Assembly: GCF_018069625.1 (NCBI RefSeq)
Contig: NZ_CP072941.1
Coordinates: 9,796,001-9,860,000 of the forward strand
From: Streptomyces yatensis
GTDB taxonomy: Bacteria; Actinomycetota; Actinomycetes; Streptomycetales; Streptomycetaceae
DNA: 64,000 bases
Direction: 5' to 3'
Below, piece after piece: positions 48,714 to 57,571 of the stretch; positions within the stretch are counted from its first letter, which is position 1; the number at the start of each line of letters is the position of its first letter. Under the pieces are notes generated by a model. It worked only from the letters and a program-made list of their open reading frames with translations, was not told where the DNA came from and did no database searches. The position numbers and the translations under genes are program-made.

Positions 48714-50048
48714 GTGGTGAAGCACATGCGGCGAGGAGTGCGCCGGGTCGTGCGGTTCGCGGCTGTCGGGGCACTGGTCTGTGGCGGGGTGATGGTCTCG
48801 CAGGCCGTGCCGGGCGGATCGGCCCACGGGACGACCGGAAGTGACGGTTCGAGAGCCCTGACCGCGCGCCAGACCGACGATGTGGGCGGCCGGCTGGTGT
48901 CCGCGCTCGGCACCTCCCGTACGGCGGGCAACTGGATCGGCGCCGACGGCCGTCCGGTGGTCGCGGTGACGGACGACACGGCGGCGGGCGAGGTCAGCCG
49001 GGCCGGGGCCACCGCCAAACGGGTGCGGTACAGCATGAAGCAGCTGGACTCCGCGACCGAGAAACTGCGCTCGGCGCCCCGGGTGGCGGGCACCGCGTGG
49101 CTGGTGGACCCCAAGTCCAACCAGGTCGTACTGGTCGGCGACAGCACCGTCTCCACCGCCCGCTGGTCGAGGATGAAGGACCTCGCGGCGGAGGTGGGGG
49201 ACGCGGTGCGCACCCAGCGGACGACGGACTCCTTCACCACCAGAACCGCCGGCGCCTCCCCGATGTTCACCAACGGCAGCCGCTGCTCGGCCGGTTTCAA
49301 CGTCACCAACGGCCAGACCGGTTTCATCCTGACGGCGGGGCACTGCGGTCCCCCCGGCACCCCCTGGTTCACCGACGGCACCGGCCGCACCAAAATCGGT
49401 ACTACGGTCCAGACCAGCTTCCCCGGCAACGACTTCTCGCTGGTGCGGTACGACAACACCTCGCTGGACCAGCGCAGTGTGCTGAGTGTCGGTGGCGGCC
49501 AGGAGGTGCGGGTCACCGGCGTGGCCGACCCCGTCGTGGGCCAGGAGGTGTTCCGCAGCGGCAGCACCACCGGGCTGCGCTCGGGCAAGGTGACCGGGCT
49601 CAACGCGACGGTCAACTACCCCGAGGGCACGGTCACCGGGCTGGTCCAGGCCACCGTGTGCGCCGAGCCCGGCGACAGCGGCGGGCCGCTCTTCGCCCAG
49701 GGCGTGGCGCTCGGCGTGACCTCCGGCGGCAGTGGCGACTGCACCAAGGGCGGGGTGACCTTCTTCCAGCCCGTGACCAAGGCGCTGAGCGCGCTCGGGG
49801 TGAGCATCCCGGGCGCCAAGGCCCAGAGCGCCAACCCGTCCATCGCCTCCGGCGGCCAGACGGGCGCCGGGCCCGGCACCTCGGGGATCGACGACGGCGT
49901 CTCGACGCTCGACGACGTCGTGGCCTACGCCCAGAGCCTCGGCCCCGGCCTGGTGGTCATCGTGGTGGGGTTCGCCGGTCTGCTGTCCACGCTGGCCATC
50001 CGGCCCAGGAGCCGCCGCTACCGCCGCTATCCCGCCGGCTGGGGATGA
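48714..50048 (+). CDS. Secreted trypsin-fold serine protease (streptogrisin-like), C-terminally membrane-anchored
   Basis: 444 residues. A signal peptide (RRVVRFAAVGALVCGGVMVS) is followed by a pro-region of about 150 residues resembling alpha-lytic-protease propeptides (WLVDPKSNQVVLVGDSTVST). The catalytic triad lies in GFILTAGHCGPPG (His), NDFSLVRYD (Asp) and CAEPGDSGGPLFAQG (Ser), with cysteines positioned as in streptogrisins. A Gly/Ser/Thr linker leads to a C-terminal membrane helix (GLVVIVVGFAGLLSTLAI) and an Arg-rich stop-transfer. AAGGAG lies 6 bases before GTG 48714; GTG 48717 is equivalent. The 3' end overlaps the convergent SMP-30 gene by 22 bases. Confidence 0.92.
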   Translation: MVKHMRRGVRRVVRFAAVGALVCGGVMVSQAVPGGSAHGTTGSDGSRALTARQTDDVGGRLVSALGTSRTAGNWIGADGRPVVAVTDDTAAGEVSRAGATAKRVRYSMKQLDSATEKLRSAPRVAGTAWLVDPKSNQVVLVGDSTVSTARWSRMKDLAAEVGDAVRTQRTTDSFTTRTAGASPMFTNGSRCSAGFNVTNGQTGFILTAGHCGPPGTPWFTDGTGRTKIGTTVQTSFPGNDFSLVRYDNTSLDQRSVLSVGGGQEVRVTGVADPVVGQEVFRSGSTTGLRSGKVTGLNATVNYPEGTVTGLVQATVCAEPGDSGGPLFAQGVALGVTSGGSGDCTKGGVTFFQPVTKALSALGVSIPGAKAQSANPSIASGGQTGAGPGTSGIDDGVSTLDDVVAYAQSLGPGLVVIVVGFAGLLSTLAIRPRSRRYRRYPAGWG

Positions 50049-51046
50049 GCCGGTGCGGTGGCGTCCCGGGGCGGCAGCGCGCACACCGCGATGCCCCGTT
50101 CGAGAAGGCTGCCCAGGATGAGGAGGCCACCGAGCACACACGCGCTCGTGGCCATCCGGTACGGGGCCCGGCGCCGCACCAGATGGCGGACGACCCGGCC
50201 GTCGGGCCCGATCGCCAGGGCCCGCACCGTGGGCCGCGGGCTGGGCCGGAGCCTGCTGACGACGGGCACCGCCGCCCTCCTGAGCGGGGCGGGAGCGCGG
50301 TGCAGCAGTTCCACGGCGGGCTGCCGCGGCGCGGCGAGGGCCACCCAGAGGACGCCGTCGGGGCCACGCGTGAGATTGTCCGGGAAGCCCGGCAGATCGC
50401 GGATGAGAAGGTCCCGTGTCCCCGCCCGGCGGCCGGTCAGCCACAGCCGGCTGATCCGGTAGGCGCCGCTCTCGGCCACGGCGACATATGACTCGTCGGC
50501 GGCGAGCGCGACCCCGTTGGCGAACCGCAGCCCGTCCAGCACCACCTCAGGCCGGCCGCCCGGCCGCAGCCGGAGCAGCTGCCCGGTGGCGGTGTTCTCG
50601 ACGATGTCGCCGAGCCAGTCCTCCAGGCCGTGGCGGCGGCTGGACACGGTGAAGTAGACCGTGCCGTCCGCCGCGGTGGCGACATTGCTGCAGAACCGCA
50701 GCGGCTTCCCGGCCACCGTGTCGGCGACCACCCGTACGGATCCGTCGTCCGGCCCGACCCGCAGCAGTCCGCGCCGCGCGTCGCACACCAGCAGGTCGCC
50801 GTCGGGGCAGGGGACAAGGCCCAGTGGCCGGCCGCCGGTGTGCGCGAGCACCTCGGAGCGGATGAGTTCATGGTCCGGGGCCAGCGTCAGCCGCCGGATG
50901 GCCCCGTCCGCGGTCCCGGTCAGGATCCGGCCGTCCGTGTCGACGGCGACATGTTCGGGCCCGTGCGCCTCCGGCGCCAGCACCCGCGGATACGGCAGCG
51001 GTTCGGCCGCCACGTCCGTGCGGGTACGGGGGCGTATGCGCGGCAT
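50027..51046 (-). CDS. SMP-30/gluconolactonase/strictosidine-synthase-like beta-propeller protein
   Basis: 339 residues with a six-bladed propeller pattern: GPEHVAVDTDGRILTGTADG, RPLGLVPCPDGDLLVCDARR, FCSNVATAADGTVYFTVSSR, LDGLRFANGVALAADESYVA and LPGFPDNLTRGPDGVLWVAL. The closing segments resemble strictosidine synthase-like hydrolases (APMAP group). A C-terminal hydrophobic stretch (TSACVLGGLLILGSLLERGI) may anchor it. Members act as lactonases or arylesterases. It starts 3 bases after the stop of a membrane-protein gene, forming an operon, and its tail overlaps the convergent protease gene. Confidence 0.85.
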   Translation of the reverse strand: MPRIRPRTRTDVAAEPLPYPRVLAPEAHGPEHVAVDTDGRILTGTADGAIRRLTLAPDHELIRSEVLAHTGGRPLGLVPCPDGDLLVCDARRGLLRVGPDDGSVRVVADTVAGKPLRFCSNVATAADGTVYFTVSSRRHGLEDWLGDIVENTATGQLLRLRPGGRPEVVLDGLRFANGVALAADESYVAVAESGAYRISRLWLTGRRAGTRDLLIRDLPGFPDNLTRGPDGVLWVALAAPRQPAVELLHRAPAPLRRAAVPVVSRLRPSPRPTVRALAIGPDGRVVRHLVRRRAPYRMATSACVLGGLLILGSLLERGIAVCALPPRDATAPAHPQPAG

Positions 51047-51049
51047 GGC

Positions 51050-51694
51050 TCACACCGCCTTACGGGCCCGGGCGGCCCTGAGGCACCGCGTCATCTCCTC
51101 GGCGTAGGGCAGCGCCACGAAGGCGCCGATGCCGAGGCCGATGGCCGCCAGATAGCGGGCGGGCAGCGGGTTGTCCTTGGGCAGCAGCTTCCAGTCCTCG
51201 GGCCGGTCCCCGCCGCGCAGCGCGGCACGGACCTGGTCCCAGTGCAGACAGGAGGTGAACGCCATCGCCGACAGCGGCAGGACTTCCAGGAAGCTGTGGA
51301 TGTGCTGTTCCACCGGGCGCACCTCGCGCTCCCCGGTGGCCAGGCTGACATCCCACAGCGCGGTGGCGCCGTGGGCGACGGCCGCTCCTCCCATCACCGA
51401 CAGCACCAGCGGATTGACCCGGGCCAGCAGCCCCATCGCGACGGGGATGCCCGCCTCCGTCATCATCAGGGCGTGGATCGCCGACTCCTTGGTGCCCGAG
51501 GTCTCCTCGATCCTGGTCCGCCGGTGCATGATCCAGTCCGCCACCGCCGGGACGAACCACAGCGGCATCACCCCGTACATCAGGAACCGCCGATTGGCGT
51601 CCTCGACGTCCACGGCGTGGTGCGGCACCTCCAGATCGCGTGGCCGCCGCCACCGCCGCCACGCACGGGCCACCGGCATACGGGAAAGAGTCAT
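51050..51694 (-). CDS. Multi-pass membrane protein of unknown function, operon with SMP-30-like gene
   Basis: 214 residues from ATG 51694 with an ideal GGAGG eight bases upstream. Four or five hydrophobic helices carry many histidines and acids: VPHHAVDVEDANRRFLMYGV, DWIMHRRTRIEETSGTKESA, IHALMMTEAGIPVAMGLLAR, VEQHIHSFLEVLPLSAMAF and SCLHWDQVRAALRGG. Spaced E/H residues inside membrane segments hint at a metal site, but no family can be named. It is the first gene of a two-gene operon with the SMP-30-like protein, suggesting joint processing of one substrate. Confidence 0.75.
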   Translation of the reverse strand: MTLSRMPVARAWRRWRRPRDLEVPHHAVDVEDANRRFLMYGVMPLWFVPAVADWIMHRRTRIEETSGTKESAIHALMMTEAGIPVAMGLLARVNPLVLSVMGGAAVAHGATALWDVSLATGEREVRPVEQHIHSFLEVLPLSAMAFTSCLHWDQVRAALRGGDRPEDWKLLPKDNPLPARYLAAIGLGIGAFVALPYAEEMTRCLRAARARKAV

Positions 51695-51825
51695 CTCGCC
51701 TCCAGCACGACGTCGGAGAGGTCGGGTGCCCTCTTCGTATCGCGGACAAACGGCCGCGCGAGGCTTCCACCCGTCCGGCGTGGCGCCGTTGGACTCCGTC
51801 ACTCACTCAGCCGCTCACCCGGCCG

Positions 51826-54800
51826 TCACCGTGCCTCGAAGGCGACGATGCGCTGGGCGCCGTCGGCCGCGCCCGGATGACGGCTGGTGAGGTCCAGCCG
51901 GAGCCGGGAGGTGCGGACCGGGTCGAAGGTGATGACGGTCGGAGTGCCGGAGGCGGTGGCCCAGTCGACGGACGCGCCGCGCACCGGTACGTAGGCGTGG
52001 CCGTTCCACGCGGAGACCTCGATCGAGGCGGGCAGGGTGTGCGTGGCGTCGACGGTGAAGGACACCTCGACGCGGCGCAGCCGCCGTCTCCCGCTCCAGG
52101 TCACCGAGACCCAGTCGGCCTTCCGGGCGCCGTCGAAGGCGGGCAGCAGCGCGGTGGCGGGCTTGTGGAAGGCGTTGGACCAGCCGGTGGCCGGATCGCC
52201 GTCCAGCATGGCCGCGGGCAGGGTCGTCGGCGCGCCCGAATAGCTCGCGTCGGCGTGTGGACCGTCCGGGGCGCCGGGGCCGGGGTCGGGTGCGAAGGGG
52301 GCCGGGCGGGTGACCGGCCGCGATGTCCCGCCGGTGGCGCGGACGGTGGCGGTCGCGGTGCGCAGTCCCGCCGCGCGGGCCGTGATGGTCAGCGGCCCGG
52401 CCTTGGTGCCGGAGCGGACGATGGCCAGGGCCTTGCCGTGGAAGGCGGTGCGGCTGCTCGCCTGGTAGCGCTCGGCGCTTTCCTGGCGGCCGTTGTCGAC
52501 CCCGGCCAGGGAGCCCCCGGTGACCTTGAAGGCGATCAGATGGTCCGCGTCGGGCACCACCACACCGTGGGCGTCCACGACTTCGGCGGTCACGAAGCAC
52601 AGTGAGCGGCCGTCGGCGTCGACGCTCTCGCGGTCGGGGGTGAGCCGCACGGTGTGCGGGCGTCCCGCCGTGCGCAGCACATCGGTGGCCACGATCCGGC
52701 CGCCGCGCCGGGCCACGGCCTTCAGCTCACCCGGTGCGAACGGCACCTGCCAGGTGAGGTGGAGCTTTCCGGCGCTGCCGCCCGGACTGGTGTAGCTGCC
52801 GGGGTAGGGGCCGGAGGTGACGGTCTTGTCGTCGCCGGTGGGCTCGGTGGTCTCCAGGTAGGCGCGGCCGTCGGTGGTCTTCTTGGCGTCGAACTCGCGG
52901 ACCCCCAGCGACCGGCCGCCGAGGAACAGCTCCACGGCGGCGACGTTGGAGTAGGCCCACACCTCCACGGTCTCGCCCGGCTGGTGGCCGGTCCAGTCCA
53001 TGGGGACCAGATGGACCATCGGTTCGTCGGTCCACTGGCTCTTGAAGAGGTAGTACATGTCCTTGGGGAAGCCCGCGGTGTCCACCGCGCCGAAGAACGA
53101 CGCCTTCACCGGGAAGACGTCGTACGGCGTGGGCTCGCCGATGTAGTCGATGCCCGACCACAGGAACTGCCCGGCGAAGAACCTCCGGTCCCGGTCCTTC
53201 TTCAGCCCGTATTCGCCGCTCATCGTCCAGGAGGCGAGGTTGTTGTCGTAACTGGAGGTCTCGCGCCTGCCGGGGGTGTGGTTCTCGCCCGTGTTGAGGT
53301 GCTCGGGCTCCTGATAGGCCCCGCGGGTGGAGGTCTCCGAGGAGGACTCGGACTCGAAGAGGAACAGCCGCGGATAGCGGGCGTGCAGGGCGTCCACCGA
53401 GGCGGCGGTGTTGTAGTTGAGGCCGAGCCCGTCCAGCTTGGCGAGCATCAGATCGGCGGGGGAGCCCTCGGCGGGCAGACCGCGGTACTTGTCCGAGCCG
53501 ATGACGACGGGTCTGGTGTCATCGGCGGCGCGGACGGCGTCGATGAGCCGCTGGGCCATGCCCAGCCCCGCGGCGCTGGTGGAGTCGGGGATCTCGTTGC
53601 CGATGGACCACATGACGACGGCGGGGGAGTTGCGGGCGGCGCGCACCATCTCGGTGATGTCCGCGTCGCAGTGCTCGTCGAAGAAGCGCCCGTAGTCGTA
53701 GGTGTTCTTGCCGGTGCGCCAGCAGTCGAACGCCTCCACCAGCATCACGATGCCGAGCCGCTCGCAGACCTCGATCAGCTCCGGTGAGGGCGGATTGTGC
53801 GAGGTGCGCAGGGCGTTGACGCCCATGCTCTTCATGATGGTCAGCTGGCGCAGCACGGCGTCGGTGCTGACGGCGGCGCCGAGCGCGCCCAGGTCGTGGT
53901 GGAGATCGACGCCCCGGAGCTTGGCGTACTCGCCGTTCAGCGAGAATCCGCGGTCGGGGTCGAGGGTGACATGGCGGAGCCCGAAGGGGGTGCGGTACCG
54001 GTCGGTGGTGTCCTGGCCGACCCGCAGTTCGGTCTCCAGGACATAGCGCTCCGGAGTGTCGAACGACCACAGCCGCGGCCGGTCGATCCCGAGCTCCTGG
54101 GTGGCGGTGCCGGTGTCACCAGCCCCGACGGTGACGGTGGAACGCGCCTGGGCCACCGTGCGCCCGTCGGGGTCCTTGACGGTGGAGACCACGGTCACCG
54201 GCTTCCGGCCGTCCGACGCGTTGACGACGAGGGTCCGCGCCCGCACCGTGGCATGTCCGGAGCGCAGGGCGGTGGCCAGGCCGGGGGTGGTGATCTGCGT
54301 GCCCCACCGGGCCACATGGACCGGATCGGTGACGACGAGCCGGGCGTGGCGGTAGATACCGCTGCCCGAGTACCAGCGGCTGCTGGGGAGCCGGTTGCGC
54401 ACCGTGACGGCGAGAACGTTGGGGGTGGTGCCGTCGGTGTGGGCCACCTCGGTGAGATCGAGGGCGAAGCCGGTGTATCCGTAGGGGTGTTCACCGAGGA
54501 GCCGTCCGTTGCAGTAGACGGACGAGTCCATGTAGACGCCGTCGAATTCGACGGAGATCCGCTTGCCCGCGAGGGTGCGCGGCAGGGTGAAGGCGGTGCG
54601 GTACCAGCCGAGCCCGCCGGGCAGGAATCCGGTGCCGCCGCTGGTGCCGTGGTCGGTGGTGGGGGAGAGCTCGATGCTCCAGTCGTGCGGGACGGCGACC
54701 TCGCGCCAGGCCGAGTCGTCGTACGCCGGGTCATGGGCGGTCTCGTACGCGCCGGTCGGGTCGGTGATCCCACCGGGGTTGACGAGGGCGAAGCGCCAGC

Positions 54801-54936
54801 CGTCCGTGAGCGGGATCGTCCGTCCCCCCAGGGCGCGGGACGCGGTGGCGCCCTGAGCGGGAATGGCCGTGACAAGTGTCCCGGCCATCGGGGCGGCGGT
54901 GCCTGCGATCAAAATCGATCTGCGCGTGACCGCCAT
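51826..54936 (-). CDS. Secreted GH2-family glycoside hydrolase (beta-galactosidase-like)
   Basis: 1036 residues from ATG 54936 (AAGGGG upstream). A Tat-like signal (AVTRRSILIAGTAAPMAGTL) precedes the jelly-roll sugar-binding domain (LTDGWRFALVNPGG, AVPHDWSIEL, GGLGWYRTAF, EFDGVYMDSSVYCNG), an Ig-like domain and the TIM barrel (NALRTSHNPPSPEL; acid/base E448 in WSIGNEIPDS; nucleophile at E528 or E530 in LFLFESESSSE). DUF4982- and Big-4-like beta domains follow, with a C-terminal galactose-binding-like domain (DADPATGW type, here LDGDPATGWSNAF). It cleaves beta-linked sugars outside the cell, exact linkage unknown. An operator-overlapped promoter lies at 55010-55040. Confidence 0.92.
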   Translation of the reverse strand: MAVTRRSILIAGTAAPMAGTLVTAIPAQGATASRALGGRTIPLTDGWRFALVNPGGITDPTGAYETAHDPAYDDSAWREVAVPHDWSIELSPTTDHGTSGGTGFLPGGLGWYRTAFTLPRTLAGKRISVEFDGVYMDSSVYCNGRLLGEHPYGYTGFALDLTEVAHTDGTTPNVLAVTVRNRLPSSRWYSGSGIYRHARLVVTDPVHVARWGTQITTPGLATALRSGHATVRARTLVVNASDGRKPVTVVSTVKDPDGRTVAQARSTVTVGAGDTGTATQELGIDRPRLWSFDTPERYVLETELRVGQDTTDRYRTPFGLRHVTLDPDRGFSLNGEYAKLRGVDLHHDLGALGAAVSTDAVLRQLTIMKSMGVNALRTSHNPPSPELIEVCERLGIVMLVEAFDCWRTGKNTYDYGRFFDEHCDADITEMVRAARNSPAVVMWSIGNEIPDSTSAAGLGMAQRLIDAVRAADDTRPVVIGSDKYRGLPAEGSPADLMLAKLDGLGLNYNTAASVDALHARYPRLFLFESESSSETSTRGAYQEPEHLNTGENHTPGRRETSSYDNNLASWTMSGEYGLKKDRDRRFFAGQFLWSGIDYIGEPTPYDVFPVKASFFGAVDTAGFPKDMYYLFKSQWTDEPMVHLVPMDWTGHQPGETVEVWAYSNVAAVELFLGGRSLGVREFDAKKTTDGRAYLETTEPTGDDKTVTSGPYPGSYTSPGGSAGKLHLTWQVPFAPGELKAVARRGGRIVATDVLRTAGRPHTVRLTPDRESVDADGRSLCFVTAEVVDAHGVVVPDADHLIAFKVTGGSLAGVDNGRQESAERYQASSRTAFHGKALAIVRSGTKAGPLTITARAAGLRTATATVRATGGTSRPVTRPAPFAPDPGPGAPDGPHADASYSGAPTTLPAAMLDGDPATGWSNAFHKPATALLPAFDGARKADWVSVTWSGRRRLRRVEVSFTVDATHTLPASIEVSAWNGHAYVPVRGASVDWATASGTPTVITFDPVRTSRLRLDLTSRHPGAADGAQRIVAFEAR

Positions 54937-55009
54937 CGCGATCCCCTTCTCTTCGATTATCTTGTGGAGAAGGGCGCTTGACCGACCACAACAGCCCTTC
55001 GCGCAACAG

Positions 55010-55040
55010 ATTCTGACAGTTTTAAACAGGGAACTGTCAA
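55010..55040 (-). promoter_or_regulatory. GH2 promoter overlapped by a TGACAGTT inverted repeat
   Basis: Reading the reverse strand: TTGACA (55040-55035), 19 bases, CAGAAT (55015-55010), a housekeeping-type -35/-10 pair. The arms TGACAGTT (55014-55021) and AACTGTCA (55032-55039) form a perfect 8-bp inverted repeat with a 10-base spacer laid over it, fitting repression by a sugar-responsive regulator. The leader would be about 65 bases. Confidence 0.65.
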
Positions 55041-55055
55041 GGGTCCCGCGGGGTC

Positions 55056-55751
55056 TCAGCGTCCCAGCGCGCTGCTGTCGAGGTGGTGGAGCAGGTCCGC
55101 GGGATTTCGGTAGATCTCGTCCGCACCGGCGTCCCTCAGCAACTCCGGGGGGATGCCACCGGACTGCAGCGCGATACACCGCACCCCGGCCTTCACGCAC
55201 GCCACGACGTCCCACACGGTGTCACCGACGAAGACGGCGTCCCGGGCCGGCACCCCGGCGCGCTCCAGAGCCTGCTCGACCGGATCCGGCGCGGGCTTGC
55301 CCTCCTCGACGTCGTCCGAGCTGAGCGCGGTGCCGATGGCCTCGTCGGCGCCGATCGCGGCGCGCATCGAGGCCAGTTCGTCCTGAGAGGCGGAACTGGC
55401 CAGCACCAGGTACCAGCCGCGCTCCGCCAGGGTGCGCAGCAGATCCGCGGCGCCGTCGAGAGCGGGCAGCCGGGGGAAGTACTCCGCGTACAGGGTCTTG
55501 TGGGCGGTGCTGATCCGTTCGTCCTGCGACCGGTCCCGGTCCTCGGGCAGCAGACGGTCCATGAGCTTGTCGGAGCTCATGCCGATGGTGTGGTGGATCT
55601 CCCGCATCCCCACCGTGTGCCCCGCCTGCCGCATCGCCTCCCACCAGGTGACGGTGTGCAGGTAGTTGGTGTCCACGAGTGTGCCGTCCACGTCGAACAG
55701 TGCGGCCCGGCGGCCACGGGCGTCCTGGTCCGGGGTGCGTTCGCTGCTCAT
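55056..55751 (-). CDS. HAD-superfamily phosphatase (beta-phosphoglucomutase-like subgroup)
   Basis: 231 residues from ATG 55751 with GGAGG eight bases upstream. Motif I is ALFDVDGTLVDTNYLH (nucleophile and acid Asp), motif II is LVLASSASQDE (Ser), motif III Lys is in DDVEEGKPAPDP, and motif IV is AVFVGDTVWDVVACVKAG. The helical cap lies after motif I (VTWWEAMRQAGHTVGMREIH). This is a subclass I phosphatase such as phosphoglycolate or sugar phosphate phosphatases. It lies downstream of the DUF6458 gene on the same strand, separated by a terminator. Substrate is open. Confidence 0.9.
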   Translation of the reverse strand: MSSERTPDQDARGRRAALFDVDGTLVDTNYLHTVTWWEAMRQAGHTVGMREIHHTIGMSSDKLMDRLLPEDRDRSQDERISTAHKTLYAEYFPRLPALDGAADLLRTLAERGWYLVLASSASQDELASMRAAIGADEAIGTALSSDDVEEGKPAPDPVEQALERAGVPARDAVFVGDTVWDVVACVKAGVRCIALQSGGIPPELLRDAGADEIYRNPADLLHHLDSSALGR

Positions 55752-55781
55752 CGTGTCCTCCCGGTCGAGTCGTACGACGAC

Positions 55782-55814
55782 GAGGTGGCCCCCACCCGCG
55801 GCGGGGGCCACCTC
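55782..55814 (-). terminator. Hairpin terminator after the DUF6458-like gene
   Basis: Arms GAGGTGGCCCCC (55782-55793) and GGGGGCCACCTC (55803-55814) pair perfectly over 12 bases with a 9-base loop, 24 bases past the stop. Confidence 0.75.
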
Positions 55815-55837
55815 CTCGGAAAGGGGCTGTCCGGCCC

Positions 55838-56083
55838 TCAGTAGTCGTAGTGGTGGTGATGCCGGTGATGCTCGGACTCTTCGACCACGGGGGGCGCCAC
55901 TGCGGTCGGCTCGACGACACGCCGGCGCTTGTACACACTCACATACGCCGATGTGCCGATGATGCCGACGGCCATCAGGATCAGACCGACCAATTGGACG
56001 TTGAAGCCGCTGGCGTTCCAGTCGGTGGCGAAGGTGAGAATCCCTCCCACCGCGATCATCAATATGCAACCGCCGAGGCCCAT
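55838..56083 (-). CDS. Small membrane protein, DUF6458-like
   Basis: 81 residues with two membrane helices (LGGCILMIAVGGILTFATDW; VQLVGLILMAVGIIGTSAYV), a basic stop-transfer KRRRVVEP, and a His-rich C-terminus ending HHRHHHHYDY. The core GLGGCILMIAVGGILTFA...DW matches the small DUF6458 proteins of actinobacteria, whose function is unknown. The His tail could bind metal ions. ACGGAGG precedes ATG 56083. Confidence 0.85.
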   Translation of the reverse strand: MGLGGCILMIAVGGILTFATDWNASGFNVQLVGLILMAVGIIGTSAYVSVYKRRRVVEPTAVAPPVVEESEHHRHHHHYDY

Positions 56084-56158
56084 CAGTTCTGCCTCCGTAC
56101 ATGAGTTCGCTGTTGTGGGCTGGTCTTCACCGAGTACCCAGGCCCGCCGGTGCCAATC

Positions 56159-57364
56159 TCACGCCCCGCGGTCCTCCCGTTCCACGGCCGCCACCGTCTC
56201 GTCGAGCGCCTGGCGGTCCTCGCGCGCCTTCGCCCGGTCCCTGGCCGAGGCGTCGGTGACATCGAGAAAGATCTGGTCGGCGTGCGGCCAGATCTCCGCC
56301 ATCGCCGTCTTGACGCGGACCAGGACCTCCTCGACCTCCTCGCTGTCGAGACCGGGGAAGAGATCGACCCGGGCCGCCACCAGCGTGGAATCGTTGCCCA
56401 GACGCATCGTCAGCAGACTGGTCACGGTGTCGATCTCCGGCTGCCCCTCGAGGAACCGGCGGAGCTCCCGGCGCTGGACCGGATCGATCGCCTCGCCGAT
56501 GAGCTGCCCGCGCGACTCCCTGGCCAGCCGGTAGGCCACATAGACCAGCAGCGCCCCGATCAGGAAGGAGGCCGTGGCCTCGTAGACCACCTCGCCGGTG
56601 ACCATGTGCAGCCACATGCCGAGCAGGGCGAACACCACACCGAGACAGGCCGTGGAGTCCTCGGCGAGAACGGTGCGCAGCGTGGGGTCATCACCCCTGC
56701 GCAGTTCGGCCGCCATGCCACGGCCCGCCTCCCGGGCGTGCCCGCGGACCTGGAACAGCGCCCGGACCAGCGAGGAGCCCTCGGCGATGAGCGCCAGGCC
56801 CAGCACCCCGAGGCCGACCAGATAGCCGCTGTGGTCCTCGGAACTGCCCGCGCTCAGCGCCTCGGCGCCCTGGAAGAAGGAGAAGCAGCCGCCCATGACG
56901 AAGATCCCGACGGCGGCGAGCAGCGCCCAGAAGTAGCGCTCCTTGCCGTAGCCGAAGGGGTGCTGCTCGTCGGGCGCCCGCTTGCTGCGCTTGAGGGAGG
57001 CGAGCAGAAACACCTCGTTGAGGCTGTCCGCGACCGAGTGGGCCGCCTCGGACAGCAGCGCGGGGGAACCGGCGAAGACGCCGCCGATGGCCTTGGCCAG
57101 CGCGATGACCAGATTGGCGCCGAGCGCGACGAAGACGGTGACGGCGGTCCGGGCGTCCTTGCCCCCCTGGGTCTCGGGCCCGTCCGGCTCAGGCCGGCTG
57201 TCCAGTGTGTCCAACGTCTCCGGTACGTCCGGCGTCTCCGGTGCGCGCGAGGGCTCCGGTGCACGCGAGGGCTCCGGTGCGCGTGAAGGCTCCGGTGGGT
57301 CCGGTGTATGCGGCGGGCGCGGTGTCCCGTGCTGGTCGGAGGGAGGTGTCGAGGAACGGCTCAT
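56159..57364 (-). CDS. Cation diffusion facilitator (CDF) transporter with SRAPEP repeats
   Basis: 401 residues. Residues 20-45 hold three direct copies of PEPSRA, encoded by an 18-base DNA repeat. The membrane domain of six helices follows, with the CDF signature NLVIALAKAIGGVFAGSPAL and the site-A residues in SEAAHSVADSLNEVFLL (H-x3-D); the second half of the site, AEDSTACLGVVFALLG, has D and a non-canonical partner. The C-terminal ferredoxin-like regulatory domain is present (VARVDLFPGLDSEEVEEVLV). It exports divalent metals (Zn, Fe or Mn by family) using the proton gradient; it is closest in layout to the SLC30A9-like branch. No regulator is adjacent. Confidence 0.88.
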   Translation of the reverse strand: MSRSSTPPSDQHGTPRPPHTPDPPEPSRAPEPSRAPEPSRAPETPDVPETLDTLDSRPEPDGPETQGGKDARTAVTVFVALGANLVIALAKAIGGVFAGSPALLSEAAHSVADSLNEVFLLASLKRSKRAPDEQHPFGYGKERYFWALLAAVGIFVMGGCFSFFQGAEALSAGSSEDHSGYLVGLGVLGLALIAEGSSLVRALFQVRGHAREAGRGMAAELRRGDDPTLRTVLAEDSTACLGVVFALLGMWLHMVTGEVVYEATASFLIGALLVYVAYRLARESRGQLIGEAIDPVQRRELRRFLEGQPEIDTVTSLLTMRLGNDSTLVAARVDLFPGLDSEEVEEVLVRVKTAMAEIWPHADQIFLDVTDASARDRAKAREDRQALDETVAAVEREDRGA

Positions 57365-57508
57365 CGGCGGGAAACTCCGTAGGCGGAAGTCCGTGCCGTC
57401 CTGGTGGCGCTCTCCGCCGGGGGCGGCCGGACGGCCTGTCCCCCTTGCGGGTGTCCCGATGCCGGGACCTCAATCGTGACATGCACATCGTGACACGCCC
57501 CGACGACG

Positions 57509-57550
57509 GAGCGCGCCCCGCGGGAGCCATTCGGACCACGGGGCGCGCTC
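57509..57550 (-). terminator. Hairpin terminator after the DUF membrane gene
   Basis: Arms GAGCGCGCCCCG (57509-57520) and CGGGGCGCGCTC (57539-57550) pair perfectly over 12 bases with an 18-base loop, 22 bases past the stop at 57572. Confidence 0.65.
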
Positions 57551-57571
57551 GGATCGGGTCAGTCGGTCGGG

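Noticed and set aside
50027..50048. 22-base tail-to-tail overlap of the protease and SMP-30-like genes as something special
   Set aside because: Short 3' overlaps of convergent genes are common in compact Streptomyces regions; both stops are well supported.
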